Positions 31,663 through 40,157 of a stretch of DNA of 64,000 nt are shown here, in pieces (positions within the stretch are counted from its first letter, which is position 1; every line of letters begins with the position of its first letter). The stretch comes from Clostridia bacterium (GTDB lineage: Bacteria > Bacillota > Clostridia > Lachnospirales > Bianqueaceae): NCBI GenBank assembly GCA_900764045.1, contig CAAFMN010000024.1, forward strand, positions 236,420-300,419, given 5' to 3'. The notes under the pieces were generated by a model, which was not told the origin of the DNA, did not search any database, and saw only the letters and a program-made list of their open reading frames with translations. The position numbers and the translations under genes were made by a program.

Positions 31663-32964
31663 ATGACCGGAAAGGATGAGAGAAAAAAAGTTGTCTGCTC
31701 CTTCTGCGGCAAGAGCCAGGATCAGGTTCGTCGGATGGTAGCGGGCAATGGAGTTTTTATCTGTGATCAGTGCATCGATCTGTGTGCGGAGATCATCGAG
31801 CGGGAGCTGGATGAAGAACCGCGCGGCAGAGAGGCGGCAGCGGATCATTTTATGACGCCCAAGGAGATTAAGGAATATCTGGATGAATATGTGGTAGGTC
31901 AGGACCGGGCTAAAAAGGCGCTGTCAGTTGCCGTTTACAATCATTATAAGCGGGTCCGCGCGCAGCAGACATCCGGTAAGAATGATGTTGAACTGCAGAA
32001 GAGCAATATCATCATGATCGGTCCTACGGGCTGCGGAAAAACGTATCTGGCGCAAACCCTGGCCAAGATCATTAACGTACCTTTTGCGATCGCGGATGCC
32101 ACCTCTTTGACAGAGGCCGGATACGTGGGAGAAGACGTAGAGAATATTCTGCTGAAGCTGATTCAGGCGGCGGATTATGATATCAGCCGTGCGGAGCTGG
32201 GAATTATTTATATCGATGAGATTGATAAGATTGCCAGAAAATCGGAGAATCCTTCGATCACAAGGGATGTCAGCGGCGAAGGCGTACAGCAGGCGCTTCT
32301 GAAGATCCTGGAGAGTACGGTCGCGTCCGTACCGCCCGGCGGCGGACGCAAGCATCCGCATCATGAATTCATTCAGATCGATACGACTAATATTCTGTTT
32401 ATCTGCGGCGGCGCCTTTGAGGGATTGGACAAGGTGATCAAAGCCAGAACCAATGAAAAGACGATGGGCTTTATGGCCAAGAATGAGACACCACAGGAAG
32501 AAGAGCATATTCTTGAAAAGCTGGAGCCTCAGGATCTCCTGAAGTTTGGACTGATTCCGGAATTTGTCGGACGTCTGCCGGTAATGGTAACGCTGGATAA
32601 CCTGGATGAGCAGGCCCTGGTCAATATTCTGACAGAGCCTAAGAATTCTCTGGTGAAACAGTATCAGGCGCTGATGGAGATGGATGGCGTTCAGCTGGAA
32701 TTTGAAGATGCGGCGCTGAAGGCGATCGCTCATAAGGCATCGGAACGCAAAACCGGCGCCAGAGGATTGAAGGCAATCATCGAGAGCGTTATGGAAGATA
32801 TTATGTATGAGGTCCCATCGATGGAGAAGGTGGAACGCTGTATCATCACAGAAAAGGTCGTAGAAAAAGTGGAGAAAGCGACTCTGATAGAAGGCGACGG
32901 AAAAAGAATGCCGGCGCACAATACCAAGAGAAAAGCTTCACGTCAGGATGGACAGACTGCATAA
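31663..32964 (+). CDS. clpX: ATP-dependent Clp protease ATP-binding subunit ClpX
   Basis: A 433-residue AAA+ unfoldase that delivers substrates to ClpP. An N-terminal zinc-binding domain has Cys12, Cys15, Cys34 and Cys37 (CSFCG and CDQC). Walker A GPTGCGKT is at 120-127, Walker B IIYIDEIDKI follows, then the pore loop GYVGEDVE and RKTGARGLKAI of the small domain. The C-terminus is a short basic tail. The IGF-type ClpP contact falls within the segment after FEGLDKVIKAR, but with a variant sequence. Confidence 0.96.
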   Translation: MTGKDERKKVVCSFCGKSQDQVRRMVAGNGVFICDQCIDLCAEIIERELDEEPRGREAAADHFMTPKEIKEYLDEYVVGQDRAKKALSVAVYNHYKRVRAQQTSGKNDVELQKSNIIMIGPTGCGKTYLAQTLAKIINVPFAIADATSLTEAGYVGEDVENILLKLIQAADYDISRAELGIIYIDEIDKIARKSENPSITRDVSGEGVQQALLKILESTVASVPPGGGRKHPHHEFIQIDTTNILFICGGAFEGLDKVIKARTNEKTMGFMAKNETPQEEEHILEKLEPQDLLKFGLIPEFVGRLPVMVTLDNLDEQALVNILTEPKNSLVKQYQALMEMDGVQLEFEDAALKAIAHKASERKTGARGLKAIIESVMEDIMYEVPSMEKVERCIITEKVVEKVEKATLIEGDGKRMPAHNTKRKASRQDGQTA

Positions 32965-33011
32965 AGAGATGCTTTCGGGTGAGTATAATCGAACAGACAG
33001 AGAATAAAAGG

Positions 33012-33042
33012 AAACTCCCCGGGATAATCGGGGAGTTTTGTC
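33012..33042 (+). terminator. Terminator after clpX
   Basis: AAACTCCCCG (33012-33021) pairs with CGGGGAGTTT (33029-33038), 10 perfect pairs with a 7-base loop, followed by TTGTCTTT. A TATAAT-like box at 32984-32989 just upstream has no matching -35. Confidence 0.85.
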
Positions 33043-33064
33043 TTTAACAAATGCGGAAAGGAGA

Positions 33065-33081
33065 GCCTGCCTAAGACAGGC
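33065..33081 (+). promoter_or_regulatory. Hairpin between the Shine-Dalgarno site and start of lon
   Basis: GCCTG (33065-33069) pairs with CAGGC (33077-33081). A strong site, GGAAAGGAG (about 33055-33063), lies 27 bases before the ATG, too far to act directly; folding this stem would bring it to a usable distance of about 10 bases. A weaker GAAGGA abuts the ATG. Confidence 0.45.
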
Positions 33082-33090
33082 GAAGAAGGA

Positions 33091-35403
33091 ATGGAAGAAA
33101 GAATCAATCTTCCTATACTGCCCTTGCGGGGATTTATTGTGTTTCCGCACCAACTGGTCAATTTTGATGTGGTCAGGCCAGCGTCGTTCAAAGCGCTGGA
33201 ACGCGCTATAGCAGAGAATTCCGAGATTCTTGTCGGCTTTCAGAAGAATATGCTGAAGGAGAAGCTGGATCCGGACGATCTGTATGAAGTGGTGCTGTGT
33301 ATGCGGATCACTAAGATTCTGAAAGAAGAGAATGGCACGCGTGTGATGGGAGAAGTCAAAAAGCGCTGCCGTTTGATAGAGTTTGACCCTTCCGGTTCCT
33401 ATTACCGCGCGGAAGCGGAAGCTTTGCCGCAAATGGAGACGGAGTCGGATTATGAGAAGGCTTTGTGCCGAGCCATGCAGGAGAGCTTTGAAGAGTACGC
33501 CCATATGGCGGATTTGGTGCCCCATGCGGCATACATGGCTTTGGGACTGCGCTACGCGGGAGACATCGCTGATCTGATCGCTTCGAATATACCGGGAGAT
33601 TTTCAGGAGAAGCTGGAGATCCTTCTGGAAGAGGATCCGGTGGAGAGAGCCCGTAAGGTGATTCAGTGCCTGGCACAGGAGAAGCAGATTCTGAGGATGC
33701 GTAAAGACCTGCAAAGCGAAGTGGCACAGGAGATGCAGAATTATCAGCGGGAAAATTTCCTCAGGGAGGAAATGCACCGGATTCAGCAGCAGCTGGGCGA
33801 GGAGTCGGAGGAAGAAGGCGGAGATTGGGAAGAGTTCCTGAATAATGCGGATATTCCGGTTCCGGTTCGGAAAAAGTTCCAAGCGGAGAGAAAGCGTCTG
33901 ACGGGATTGCCGCCGATGTCTCAGGAGGCCAGTGTGATTCAGGATTATCTGGATCGGATCCGGCAGGTACCGTGGGGCAAGACAGAGACAGAGCAATGGC
34001 ACGAAGACCCGCAGCAGCTCCTGGAGACATCCAGAGAAGTATTGGAGAGCGAGCATTACGGCCTGAAACGAGTGAAGGACCGTGTGATTGAATACATAGC
34101 ATCCAAGTGTCTGCGGCCGGAGATATCCAGCCCAATCCTGTGTCTGGTCGGCCCTCCGGGAATCGGTAAGACCTCGATTGCCAGGTCAATTGCGGATACA
34201 TTGCAGAGGAAATACGTGCGAGTATCCTTGGGAGGCGTCAGGGATGAGGCGGAGATTCGAGGACACAGGCGTACCTATGTCGGAGCAATGCCCGGTAGAA
34301 TCGTAAATGCGCTGATCCAGGCGAATTCCAGGTGTCCGGTAATGCTTCTGGACGAGATAGATAAGATGGCCAGTGATCTGCGGGGCGACCCGACAGCGGC
34401 TCTTCTGGAAGTATTGGATACGTCTCTGAACCACGAATTCCGGGATGCGTATCTGGAGGTGCCGGTGGATCTGTCCCATGTGTTTTTCATTGCGACAGCG
34501 AATACGCTGGACGGAATTCCTTTGCCGCTCATGGACCGTATGGAGATCATTGAGCTGGAGAGCTATTCCAGACAGGAAAAGCTGGAGATCGCGATGAAGT
34601 ATCTGCTGCCAAGACAGCGCAAGGAATATGGATTAAAGGCCGCTCAGCTTAAGATCAGCCGTGCTGTGATGGAAAAGCTGATTACGGAGTATACCCGGGA
34701 GGCGGGAGTACGAGAGTTGGAGAGGCTGATTGCTTCTCTGTGCCGAAAGGCTGCCTGCATATTTGTGGCAGGGGAGCGTGCTAGTCTGAGTGTTACCGAG
34801 AGAAATCTTGCCGCTTTGATGGATGAGCCTCCGATAAAGGAAGAAGAGAACCGTAAGAACCCGGAATGCGGCGTCGTAAACGGATTGGCATGGACCGCTA
34901 TGGGCGGAGAGGTGCTGACAGTGGAAGCGGCCGTGCTGGATGGTTCCGGCAAGCTGGAACTGACAGGGCAGATGGGCGATGTCATGAAGGAATCGGCACA
35001 GATTGCGCTGAGTGTTGTGCGTGAGCATTCGATACCGGAGAAGGACGCCAGATTTTATAAAGAACACGATCTGCATATCCATATTCCGGCAGGCGCGGTA
35101 CCGAAGGATGGTCCTTCGGCCGGGGTAACCCTGGCAACGGCTATCTATTCGGTCGTAAGCGGACGTAAGGTCAGAAATGATCTTGCGATGACGGGAGAGT
35201 TGAGTCTGCGGGGAAGAGTGCTTCCGATTGGCGGACTCAAGGAGAAGCTTCTGGCGGCGAAGGGACGCGGGATCTTTGAAGTTCTGGTGCCTGAGGCTAA
35301 CCGGATGGATGTCGAAAAGCTGGACAAAGCAATTACGGATGAAATGAAGATTCTCTATATCACGCATGTTGATGAGGTGTTCCTGGAAGCTATTCAGGAG
35401 TAA
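33091..35403 (+). CDS. lon: ATP-dependent protease Lon
   Basis: A 770-residue LonA protease. It has an N-terminal substrate-binding domain (from LPILPLRGFIVFP), a long coiled-coil region near 190-280, the AAA+ core with Walker A GPPGIGKT at 354-361 and Walker B MLLDEIDKM, and the proteolytic domain with Ser676 in PKDGPSAGVTL and the Lys dyad partner in the GGLKEKLLAAKG segment. It degrades misfolded and regulatory proteins. It follows clpX behind a terminator. The gap 32965-33090 shows no clear promoter, so partial read-through may drive it. engB follows by 25 bases. Confidence 0.96.
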   Translation: MEERINLPILPLRGFIVFPHQLVNFDVVRPASFKALERAIAENSEILVGFQKNMLKEKLDPDDLYEVVLCMRITKILKEENGTRVMGEVKKRCRLIEFDPSGSYYRAEAEALPQMETESDYEKALCRAMQESFEEYAHMADLVPHAAYMALGLRYAGDIADLIASNIPGDFQEKLEILLEEDPVERARKVIQCLAQEKQILRMRKDLQSEVAQEMQNYQRENFLREEMHRIQQQLGEESEEEGGDWEEFLNNADIPVPVRKKFQAERKRLTGLPPMSQEASVIQDYLDRIRQVPWGKTETEQWHEDPQQLLETSREVLESEHYGLKRVKDRVIEYIASKCLRPEISSPILCLVGPPGIGKTSIARSIADTLQRKYVRVSLGGVRDEAEIRGHRRTYVGAMPGRIVNALIQANSRCPVMLLDEIDKMASDLRGDPTAALLEVLDTSLNHEFRDAYLEVPVDLSHVFFIATANTLDGIPLPLMDRMEIIELESYSRQEKLEIAMKYLLPRQRKEYGLKAAQLKISRAVMEKLITEYTREAGVRELERLIASLCRKAACIFVAGERASLSVTERNLAALMDEPPIKEEENRKNPECGVVNGLAWTAMGGEVLTVEAAVLDGSGKLELTGQMGDVMKESAQIALSVVREHSIPEKDARFYKEHDLHIHIPAGAVPKDGPSAGVTLATAIYSVVSGRKVRNDLAMTGELSLRGRVLPIGGLKEKLLAAKGRGIFEVLVPEANRMDVEKLDKAITDEMKILYITHVDEVFLEAIQE

Positions 35404-35428
35404 CAGGGAAAGAGAGAGGAAGAGTCAG

Positions 35429-36010
35429 ATGGAAGTGAGCAGAGCTGGGCTGGCTGCGGTAGCCGCGACGATCGGTCAGATTCCCGCACAGACATTGCCG
35501 GAGATCGTTTTTGCCGGAAAGTCCAATGTGGGTAAGTCTTCGCTGATCAATGTTCTGGTGAATCGGAAGGCGCTGGCCAGAACCAGCTCGCAGCCCGGCA
35601 AAACAAGGACCATTAATTTTTATTCTGTGCAGGAGCAATGGATGTTTGTGGATCTGCCGGGATACGGATATGCGAAAACCGCTCGTGCAGAGCAAGAGCG
35701 GTTTTCAGCAGTCATCGATCATTATTTGACCAAGCGGGAGAATATACGATACGTTTTTTTGCTGGTGGATATCCGTCATGAGCCGGGGCAGAATGATATC
35801 GCCATGGCGCAGTGGATGCAGCATTACGGGTATGAGCCGATTGTGATTGCGACTAAGGCGGATAAGCTGAGCCGCAATCAGCAGATCAAGCAGATTGCGA
35901 TAATCCGTCGGACACTCGGTATTGGAAACGCTCCGGTCATCGCTTTTTCTGCATTGTCCAAGCAGGGCAAGGAAGAGATTTGGAATATAATAGAAGCCGA
36001 GAAGGCTTAA
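35429..36010 (+). CDS. engB: Ribosome biogenesis GTPase EngB/YsxC
   Basis: A 193-residue TRAFAC GTPase needed for 50S subunit assembly. G1 is GKSNVGKSS (30-38), then G3 DLPGYGYAK, G4 TKADKL and G5 SALSKQG. ATG 35429 was chosen because AGAGGAAGAG lies upstream and the family starts about 25 residues before G1; the longer frame overlaps lon. Its stop overlaps the convergent DUF4364 gene by 4 bases. The lon-engB order is conserved in Firmicutes. Confidence 0.95.
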   Translation: MEVSRAGLAAVAATIGQIPAQTLPEIVFAGKSNVGKSSLINVLVNRKALARTSSQPGKTRTINFYSVQEQWMFVDLPGYGYAKTARAEQERFSAVIDHYLTKRENIRYVFLLVDIRHEPGQNDIAMAQWMQHYGYEPIVIATKADKLSRNQQIKQIAIIRRTLGIGNAPVIAFSALSKQGKEEIWNIIEAEKA

Positions 36011-36537
36011 GGCTCCTCGGCGTTCAGGTCACGGATCAGGTTGCGGTAGAGCAGAAGACCGCGCTGCAGCCAGCAACTGCGTATATGAGCGGCTTCCTCC
36101 TGTGTGCCTGCGTGAAATACCAGTTCAAAAAGATGGGTATCATAGTCTCGGACATAACAGGTTACTGTATAGCGGCCATCTGTGTCCTGCTGGAGCGATA
36201 CGTCCAGACCCATGGTGGAAGGACGTTCCAGCGCGTCCAATTCTGCGTACTCCAGAATTTCACGGCGCAGACTATGAGGGATCCGCAGCTGAAACAGGTT
36301 CAGGGTTTCATAGCCGCTGCGGGTAATGCTGTAGGTGATTCTGTGGTTTTCGTCAGAAGATGTGATCAGTCCGGAGTCTTCCAGTTCCATCAGATATTGA
36401 TCCAGCGCAAAATAGTCCATGTACTTGTGGTACAGGACAAAATCCGATAACTCGGAACGCGCGATACATCCTTTTTCACGAAGGATATACAGAAGGATCA
36501 GCTTGTTCAGCGTAAAATCTGATTGGACAACCGACAT
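36007..36537 (-). CDS. DUF4364 family protein
   Basis: A 176-residue protein. The family opening is DFTLNKLILLYILR, followed by a winged-helix-like segment (ARSELSDFVLYHKYMDYFALDQYLMELEDSGLI) and a C-terminal alpha/beta region (YTVTCYVRDYDTHLFEL). The N-terminal half suggests DNA binding, but no function is established to my knowledge. ATG 36537 places the conserved FTLNKL near residue 7 and has AGGTG 9 bases upstream. It faces engB tail to tail with a 4-base overlap and is divergent from hisS. Confidence 0.82.
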   Translation of the reverse strand: MSVVQSDFTLNKLILLYILREKGCIARSELSDFVLYHKYMDYFALDQYLMELEDSGLITSSDENHRITYSITRSGYETLNLFQLRIPHSLRREILEYAELDALERPSTMGLDVSLQQDTDGRYTVTCYVRDYDTHLFELVFHAGTQEEAAHIRSCWLQRGLLLYRNLIRDLNAEEP

Positions 36538-36590
36538 ATATAAGCACCTGCCTTTGATGAAACCCGGATCAAAATCCAGCAATTAATAAT

Positions 36591-36619
36591 ATTGTAGCGT
36601 AGATTATAGCATTTGTAAA
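36591..36619 (-). promoter_or_regulatory. Sigma-A promoter of the DUF4364 gene
   Basis: On the minus strand TTTACA (36619-36614) and TACAAT (36596-36591) with a 17-base spacer, 54 bases before the start codon. Confidence 0.62.
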
Positions 36620-36660
36620 GAAATTTTTAATGGGAAAAATTCCCACAAGGAGGATATGCC

Positions 36661-37923
36661 ATGATTACACAGGCGCCCAGAGGTACATACGATTTGTATG
36701 GAGTACAAGCGGCAAAATGGAGAATGATTGAGGAAGAGATCTATCGTCTGATGAAGGAGTTCTGCTATAGCGAGATCCGGACTCCGATCTTTGAGCATAC
36801 CGAACTGTTTCAGAGAGGTGTCGGCGATACGACGGATATCGTTCAAAAAGAAATGTATACCTTTGAAGATAAGGGAAAGCGCAGTATTACCCTGAAGCCG
36901 GAAGGAACGGCGGGAGCGGCCAGAGCCTATCTGGAGCATAAGATGTTTGCGGATCCTCAGCCGACCAAGCTGTTCTATATCACGCCCTGTTTTCGTTATG
37001 AAAAGCCGCAGGCCGGACGGGACCGTCAATTTACGCAGTTCGGAGTAGAGCTGTATGGGAGCGAGTCTCCGATGGCTGACGCGGAAGTGATTTCTCTGGC
37101 GTATGAGCTTCTGCGCCGTATGGGAATTACCAATGTGACGCTGCATATCAACTCTCTCGGCTGCCAGGAGTGCCGACCCAAGTACAATCAGAAACTCAAG
37201 GAGTATTTTGCGTCTTATAAAGACTGTCTCTGTGAAACCTGTCAGGGACGTCTGGAGCGCAATCCCTTGAGAATCCTGGATTGTAAGAGCCCGCAGTGCC
37301 ATAAGATTGTAGAGGGTGCGCCCTCCGTACTGGACAGCCTGGATGATGACTGTAAAGCGCATTTCGCGGAGGTACAGCGGATTCTGACAGCGCTGGGAAT
37401 TCCTTACGTTGTAGATCCGGGAATTGTCCGCGGCCTGGATTACTATACAAGAACCGTTTTTGAATTTGTCTGCGAAGAGATCGGAGCACAGGGAACTGTG
37501 TGCGCCGGAGGCAGATATGATAATTTGATCGAGGAATTGGGCGGAGATCCGACGCCGGCTGTAGGTTTCGCCGCAGGTATCGGTCGGATGCTGATGGCTA
37601 TGGAAGCTTCTCGCGGAGAATTGGTGCCGGAGAAGAACATGGACCTATATGTAGGAAGCCGCGGTGAAGAGGCGGCCGTACAGGCGGCTGTTCTGGTCTA
37701 TCGGCTGCGTCAGGCGGGTATTCGCGCTGAGGCGGATCTTGCGGGACGGAGCGTCAAGGCTCAGATGAAGTATGCGAATAAGATTGGAGCGCGCTATACG
37801 ATGATTTTGGGAGAGGATGAGCTGACAGAGGGACAGGCGGCACTGAAAAATATGGAGACCGGTGAGAGCCAGAAGGTGGCCTTTGCCGAGATTGAAAGCT
37901 GGAAAGGCAGGATTCTGGAATGA
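36661..37923 (+). CDS. hisS: Histidyl-tRNA synthetase
   Basis: A 420-residue class II synthetase. It has motif 1 (RTPIFEHTELF), motif 2 (FRYEKPQAGRDRQFTQFGVELYG), the His-specific LDYYTRTVFEF and AGGRYDNLIEELGG, and the C-terminal anticodon domain. It is preceded by a perfect AAGGAGG site and by a short TGGGAA/TTCCCA stem (36631-36645). No T-box leader is present in the 123-base gap, unlike many Firmicutes synthetase genes. Its end overlaps aspS by 4 bases (ATGA), so histidine and aspartate enzymes are made together. Confidence 0.97.
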   Translation: MITQAPRGTYDLYGVQAAKWRMIEEEIYRLMKEFCYSEIRTPIFEHTELFQRGVGDTTDIVQKEMYTFEDKGKRSITLKPEGTAGAARAYLEHKMFADPQPTKLFYITPCFRYEKPQAGRDRQFTQFGVELYGSESPMADAEVISLAYELLRRMGITNVTLHINSLGCQECRPKYNQKLKEYFASYKDCLCETCQGRLERNPLRILDCKSPQCHKIVEGAPSVLDSLDDDCKAHFAEVQRILTALGIPYVVDPGIVRGLDYYTRTVFEFVCEEIGAQGTVCAGGRYDNLIEELGGDPTPAVGFAAGIGRMLMAMEASRGELVPEKNMDLYVGSRGEEAAVQAAVLVYRLRQAGIRAEADLAGRSVKAQMKYANKIGARYTMILGEDELTEGQAALKNMETGESQKVAFAEIESWKGRILE

Positions 37924-39701
37924 TAGAGGAATCATTGAATGGATGGAAGCGCAGTCTGTACTGTGGAGAAGTGAGACCGGAGCATGTAGGCAGCAAAATC
38001 ACTGTTATGGGATGGGTGCAAAAAGCGCGTAATAAAGGCAGCTTGATTTTTATCGATATCCGGGACCGCAGTGGCCTGGTGCAGGCCGTATTGTCACAGG
38101 AGACATCAGACGCGGAGCTCTTTGAAAAGGCGGCTTCTCTGCGCACCGAATTTGTGATCGCGTTGAGAGGAACCGTACAGCGACGAGAGGGTGCGGTGAA
38201 TGAAAAGCTGCCGACAGGAGAAGTGGAGATCCGGGCAGAGGAACTGCGGATTTTATCGACGGCGCAGACGACGCCGTTTCAGATTCTGGATGAAGTGGAT
38301 ACGAGGGAAGACCTGCGGCTCAAGTATCGGTATCTGGACCTTAGAAGGCCCAAGATGCAGCAGAATCTGATCCTGCGCCACAAGGTGGTGGCAGCCATAA
38401 GGGACTTCTTGAATCATGAGAATTTCCTTGAGATCGAGACCCCTATGCTGATCAAGAGTACTCCGGAGGGCGCACGGGATTATCTGGTGCCGAGCCGGGT
38501 GCATCCGGGACATTTTTACGCGCTTCCGCAGTCGCCACAGATGTATAAGCAGCTTCTGATGATTTCCGGAATGGACCGCTATTATCAGATCGCGAGATGC
38601 TTTCGCGATGAGGACCTTCGCGCGGACCGCCAGCCGGAGTTTACACAGGTCGATATGGAATTGTCTTTTGTAGAAGAAGACGATGTAATGGATGTCAATG
38701 AACGGATGATTTCCAAGGTGTTCGGGGATCTTCTGGGCTGGGAGATTCCACTTCCGATGCGCCGTATGACGTGGGGAGAGGCTATGGATCGTTATGGCTC
38801 CGATAAGCCGGATCTTCGGTTTGGACTGGAGATTCAGGACGTGACTCAAGCAGCGGCGGAATGCGGCTTTGGTGTATTTGAGAATACGGTTGCGCAGGGC
38901 GGAGTGGTTCGCTGCGTGGTTGCGCCCGGCCAGGCAGAGATGCCCCGTAAAAAGATTGACGCGCTGGGAGAAGTGGCCAAGCTGTATCGCGCGAAGGGAT
39001 TGGCATGGATAGGATTGCTGCCGGACGGTACAGTAAAGTCTCCGATTGCCAAATTCATGACGGAGGAGAAGCTGGAGGCGCTGATTCAGGCATCCGGCGC
39101 ACAGAAAGGAGATTTGATCCTGTTCTGTGCGGATCGTAAAAAGATTGTTTGCGATGCGCTGGGAAATGTGAGACTGAGCCTGGGCCATTCTCTGAATCTG
39201 ATCGACCCGGCACGGCATGAGTTCCTGTGGGTGACAGAATTCCCGATGTTTGAGTACAGCGAGGAAGAGGGACGCTTTATGGCCATGCATCATCCGTTTA
39301 CGATGCCCTATGAAGAGGACCTGCCGTATCTGTTCTCGGATCCGGCTCGGGTCCGCGCCAAGGCATATGATATGGTGCTGGATGGCTGCGAGATGGGCGG
39401 CGGCAGTATTCGTATCCATCGTGGGGACGTTCAGGAGCAGATTTTTAAGGCGCTTGGCTTTACAATGGAAGAGGCAAGGGAGAAATTCGGCTTCTTTATT
39501 GAGGCGTTTTCCTATGGAGCGCCGCCGCACGGAGGGCTGGCATTCGGTTTGGATCGTATGATCATGCTGATGAGCGGAGCGGACAGTATCCGAGAGGTGA
39601 TCGCCTTCCCGAAGGTAAAGGACGCGTCCTGCCTGATGAGCGAAGCACCGTCCGAGGTGGATCCGAAACAGCTTGAGGAATTGGGACTGAAAATGGAGTA
39701 A
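37920..39701 (+). CDS. aspS: Aspartyl-tRNA synthetase
   Basis: A 593-residue bacterial-type AspRS. The N-terminal OB fold contains VMGWVQKARNKGSLIFIDIRDRSG in two parts, the class II core has YLDLRRPKMQQNLILRHKV, FLEIETPMLIKSTPEGARDY and FRDEDLRADRQPEFTQVD, and the bacterial GAD insertion lies in the middle. Motif 3 is GLAFGLDRMIMLM. Whether it also charges tRNA-Asn cannot be judged here. The hisS-aspS pair is a common Firmicutes operon. Confidence 0.97.
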   Translation: MIEESLNGWKRSLYCGEVRPEHVGSKITVMGWVQKARNKGSLIFIDIRDRSGLVQAVLSQETSDAELFEKAASLRTEFVIALRGTVQRREGAVNEKLPTGEVEIRAEELRILSTAQTTPFQILDEVDTREDLRLKYRYLDLRRPKMQQNLILRHKVVAAIRDFLNHENFLEIETPMLIKSTPEGARDYLVPSRVHPGHFYALPQSPQMYKQLLMISGMDRYYQIARCFRDEDLRADRQPEFTQVDMELSFVEEDDVMDVNERMISKVFGDLLGWEIPLPMRRMTWGEAMDRYGSDKPDLRFGLEIQDVTQAAAECGFGVFENTVAQGGVVRCVVAPGQAEMPRKKIDALGEVAKLYRAKGLAWIGLLPDGTVKSPIAKFMTEEKLEALIQASGAQKGDLILFCADRKKIVCDALGNVRLSLGHSLNLIDPARHEFLWVTEFPMFEYSEEEGRFMAMHHPFTMPYEEDLPYLFSDPARVRAKAYDMVLDGCEMGGGSIRIHRGDVQEQIFKALGFTMEEAREKFGFFIEAFSYGAPPHGGLAFGLDRMIMLMSGADSIREVIAFPKVKDASCLMSEAPSEVDPKQLEELGLKME

Positions 39702-39711
39702 AAGCAATAAA

Positions 39712-39739
39712 AAAGAGGCGCATGTAAATGCGCCTCTTT
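39712..39739 (+). terminator. Bidirectional terminator between aspS and the HPr-like gene
   Basis: AAAGAGGCGCAT (39712-39723) and ATGCGCCTCTTT (39728-39739) pair perfectly around a GTAA loop. On the minus strand TTTTATTG extends the U-tract, so it serves the HPr-like gene best; on the plus strand it ends aspS. Confidence 0.88.
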
Positions 39740-39753
39740 CCGAAGTACAAGGA

Positions 39754-40002
39754 TCAAGTGGTCGGCTGGTCATCAAGGAGATAAGGCTTGAGCTGCTTCA
39801 GAGTCTCATCCAGATGAGATTCGTCATGAATATCCAGACGTAAAGGCTGACTGAGATTCAAACTGAAAATACCCAGGATGGACTTTGCGTCTACCACATA
39901 GCGGTCATATACAAGATCCAGATCGCCATGGATATGGAGCGCTGTGTTGGAGAAATCTTTCACTTTGTCGATGGAATTCAGTAAAATATATACGGATTTC
40001 AT
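39754..40002 (-). CDS. HPr-like protein lacking the phosphorylatable histidine
   Basis: An 82-residue protein with the HPr fold signature VDAKSILGIFSLNLSQPLRLDI, equivalent to the 'nAKSimGvmsL---g' segment with the regulatory Ser46 (here Ser41). The region where active-site His15 should be (GLHARPA) reads NSIDKVKDFSNTAL, with no histidine at that place. It therefore cannot carry phosphate for sugar uptake, but might keep a Crh-like regulatory role. The start follows AAGGAGG. A TTGACA/TAAGAT promoter and a TACCC/GGGTA stem precede it. Confidence 0.72.
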   Translation of the reverse strand: MKSVYILLNSIDKVKDFSNTALHIHGDLDLVYDRYVVDAKSILGIFSLNLSQPLRLDIHDESHLDETLKQLKPYLLDDQPTT

Positions 40003-40055
40003 TGGGACGCCTCCTTCTTTTTTTATCATACCCATTTCACAAACGGGTACATACT

Positions 40056-40084
40056 ATCTTAATTTTTTTTTTGCAAAATGTCAA
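40056..40084 (-). promoter_or_regulatory. Sigma-A promoter of the HPr-like gene
   Basis: On the minus strand TTGACA (40084-40079) and TAAGAT (40061-40056) with a 17-base spacer that includes a run of ten A. The transcript would begin just before a TACCC/GGGTA inverted repeat (40029-40049). Confidence 0.58.
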
Positions 40085-40105
40085 TAATTTTTTGAGGAAA
40101 AATTA

Positions 40106-40134
40106 TTGTAAAAAAGAAAATAATCAGCTATAAT
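40106..40134 (+). promoter_or_regulatory. Sigma-A promoter of mtaB
   Basis: TTGTAA (40106-40111) and TATAAT (40129-40134) with a 17-base spacer; the ATG is only 24 bases after the -10 box, giving a leader of about 17 bases. Confidence 0.68.
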
Positions 40135-40157
40135 ATGTTAATAGAGGAGAAATCGTT

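Noticed and set aside
32984..33042. TATAAT box followed by a terminator, as for a tiny RNA gene between clpX and lon
   Set aside because: No -35 box fits and the RNA would be about 45 bases, mostly the terminator itself.
36538..36660. Possible T-box riboswitch before hisS-aspS
   Set aside because: The gap is only 123 bases and has neither the T-box sequence nor an antiterminator/terminator pair; only a 6-pair stem is visible.
38253..39776. A 507-codon open frame on the minus strand over aspS
   Set aside because: It mirrors the conserved aspS coding sequence and shows no domain or start signal.
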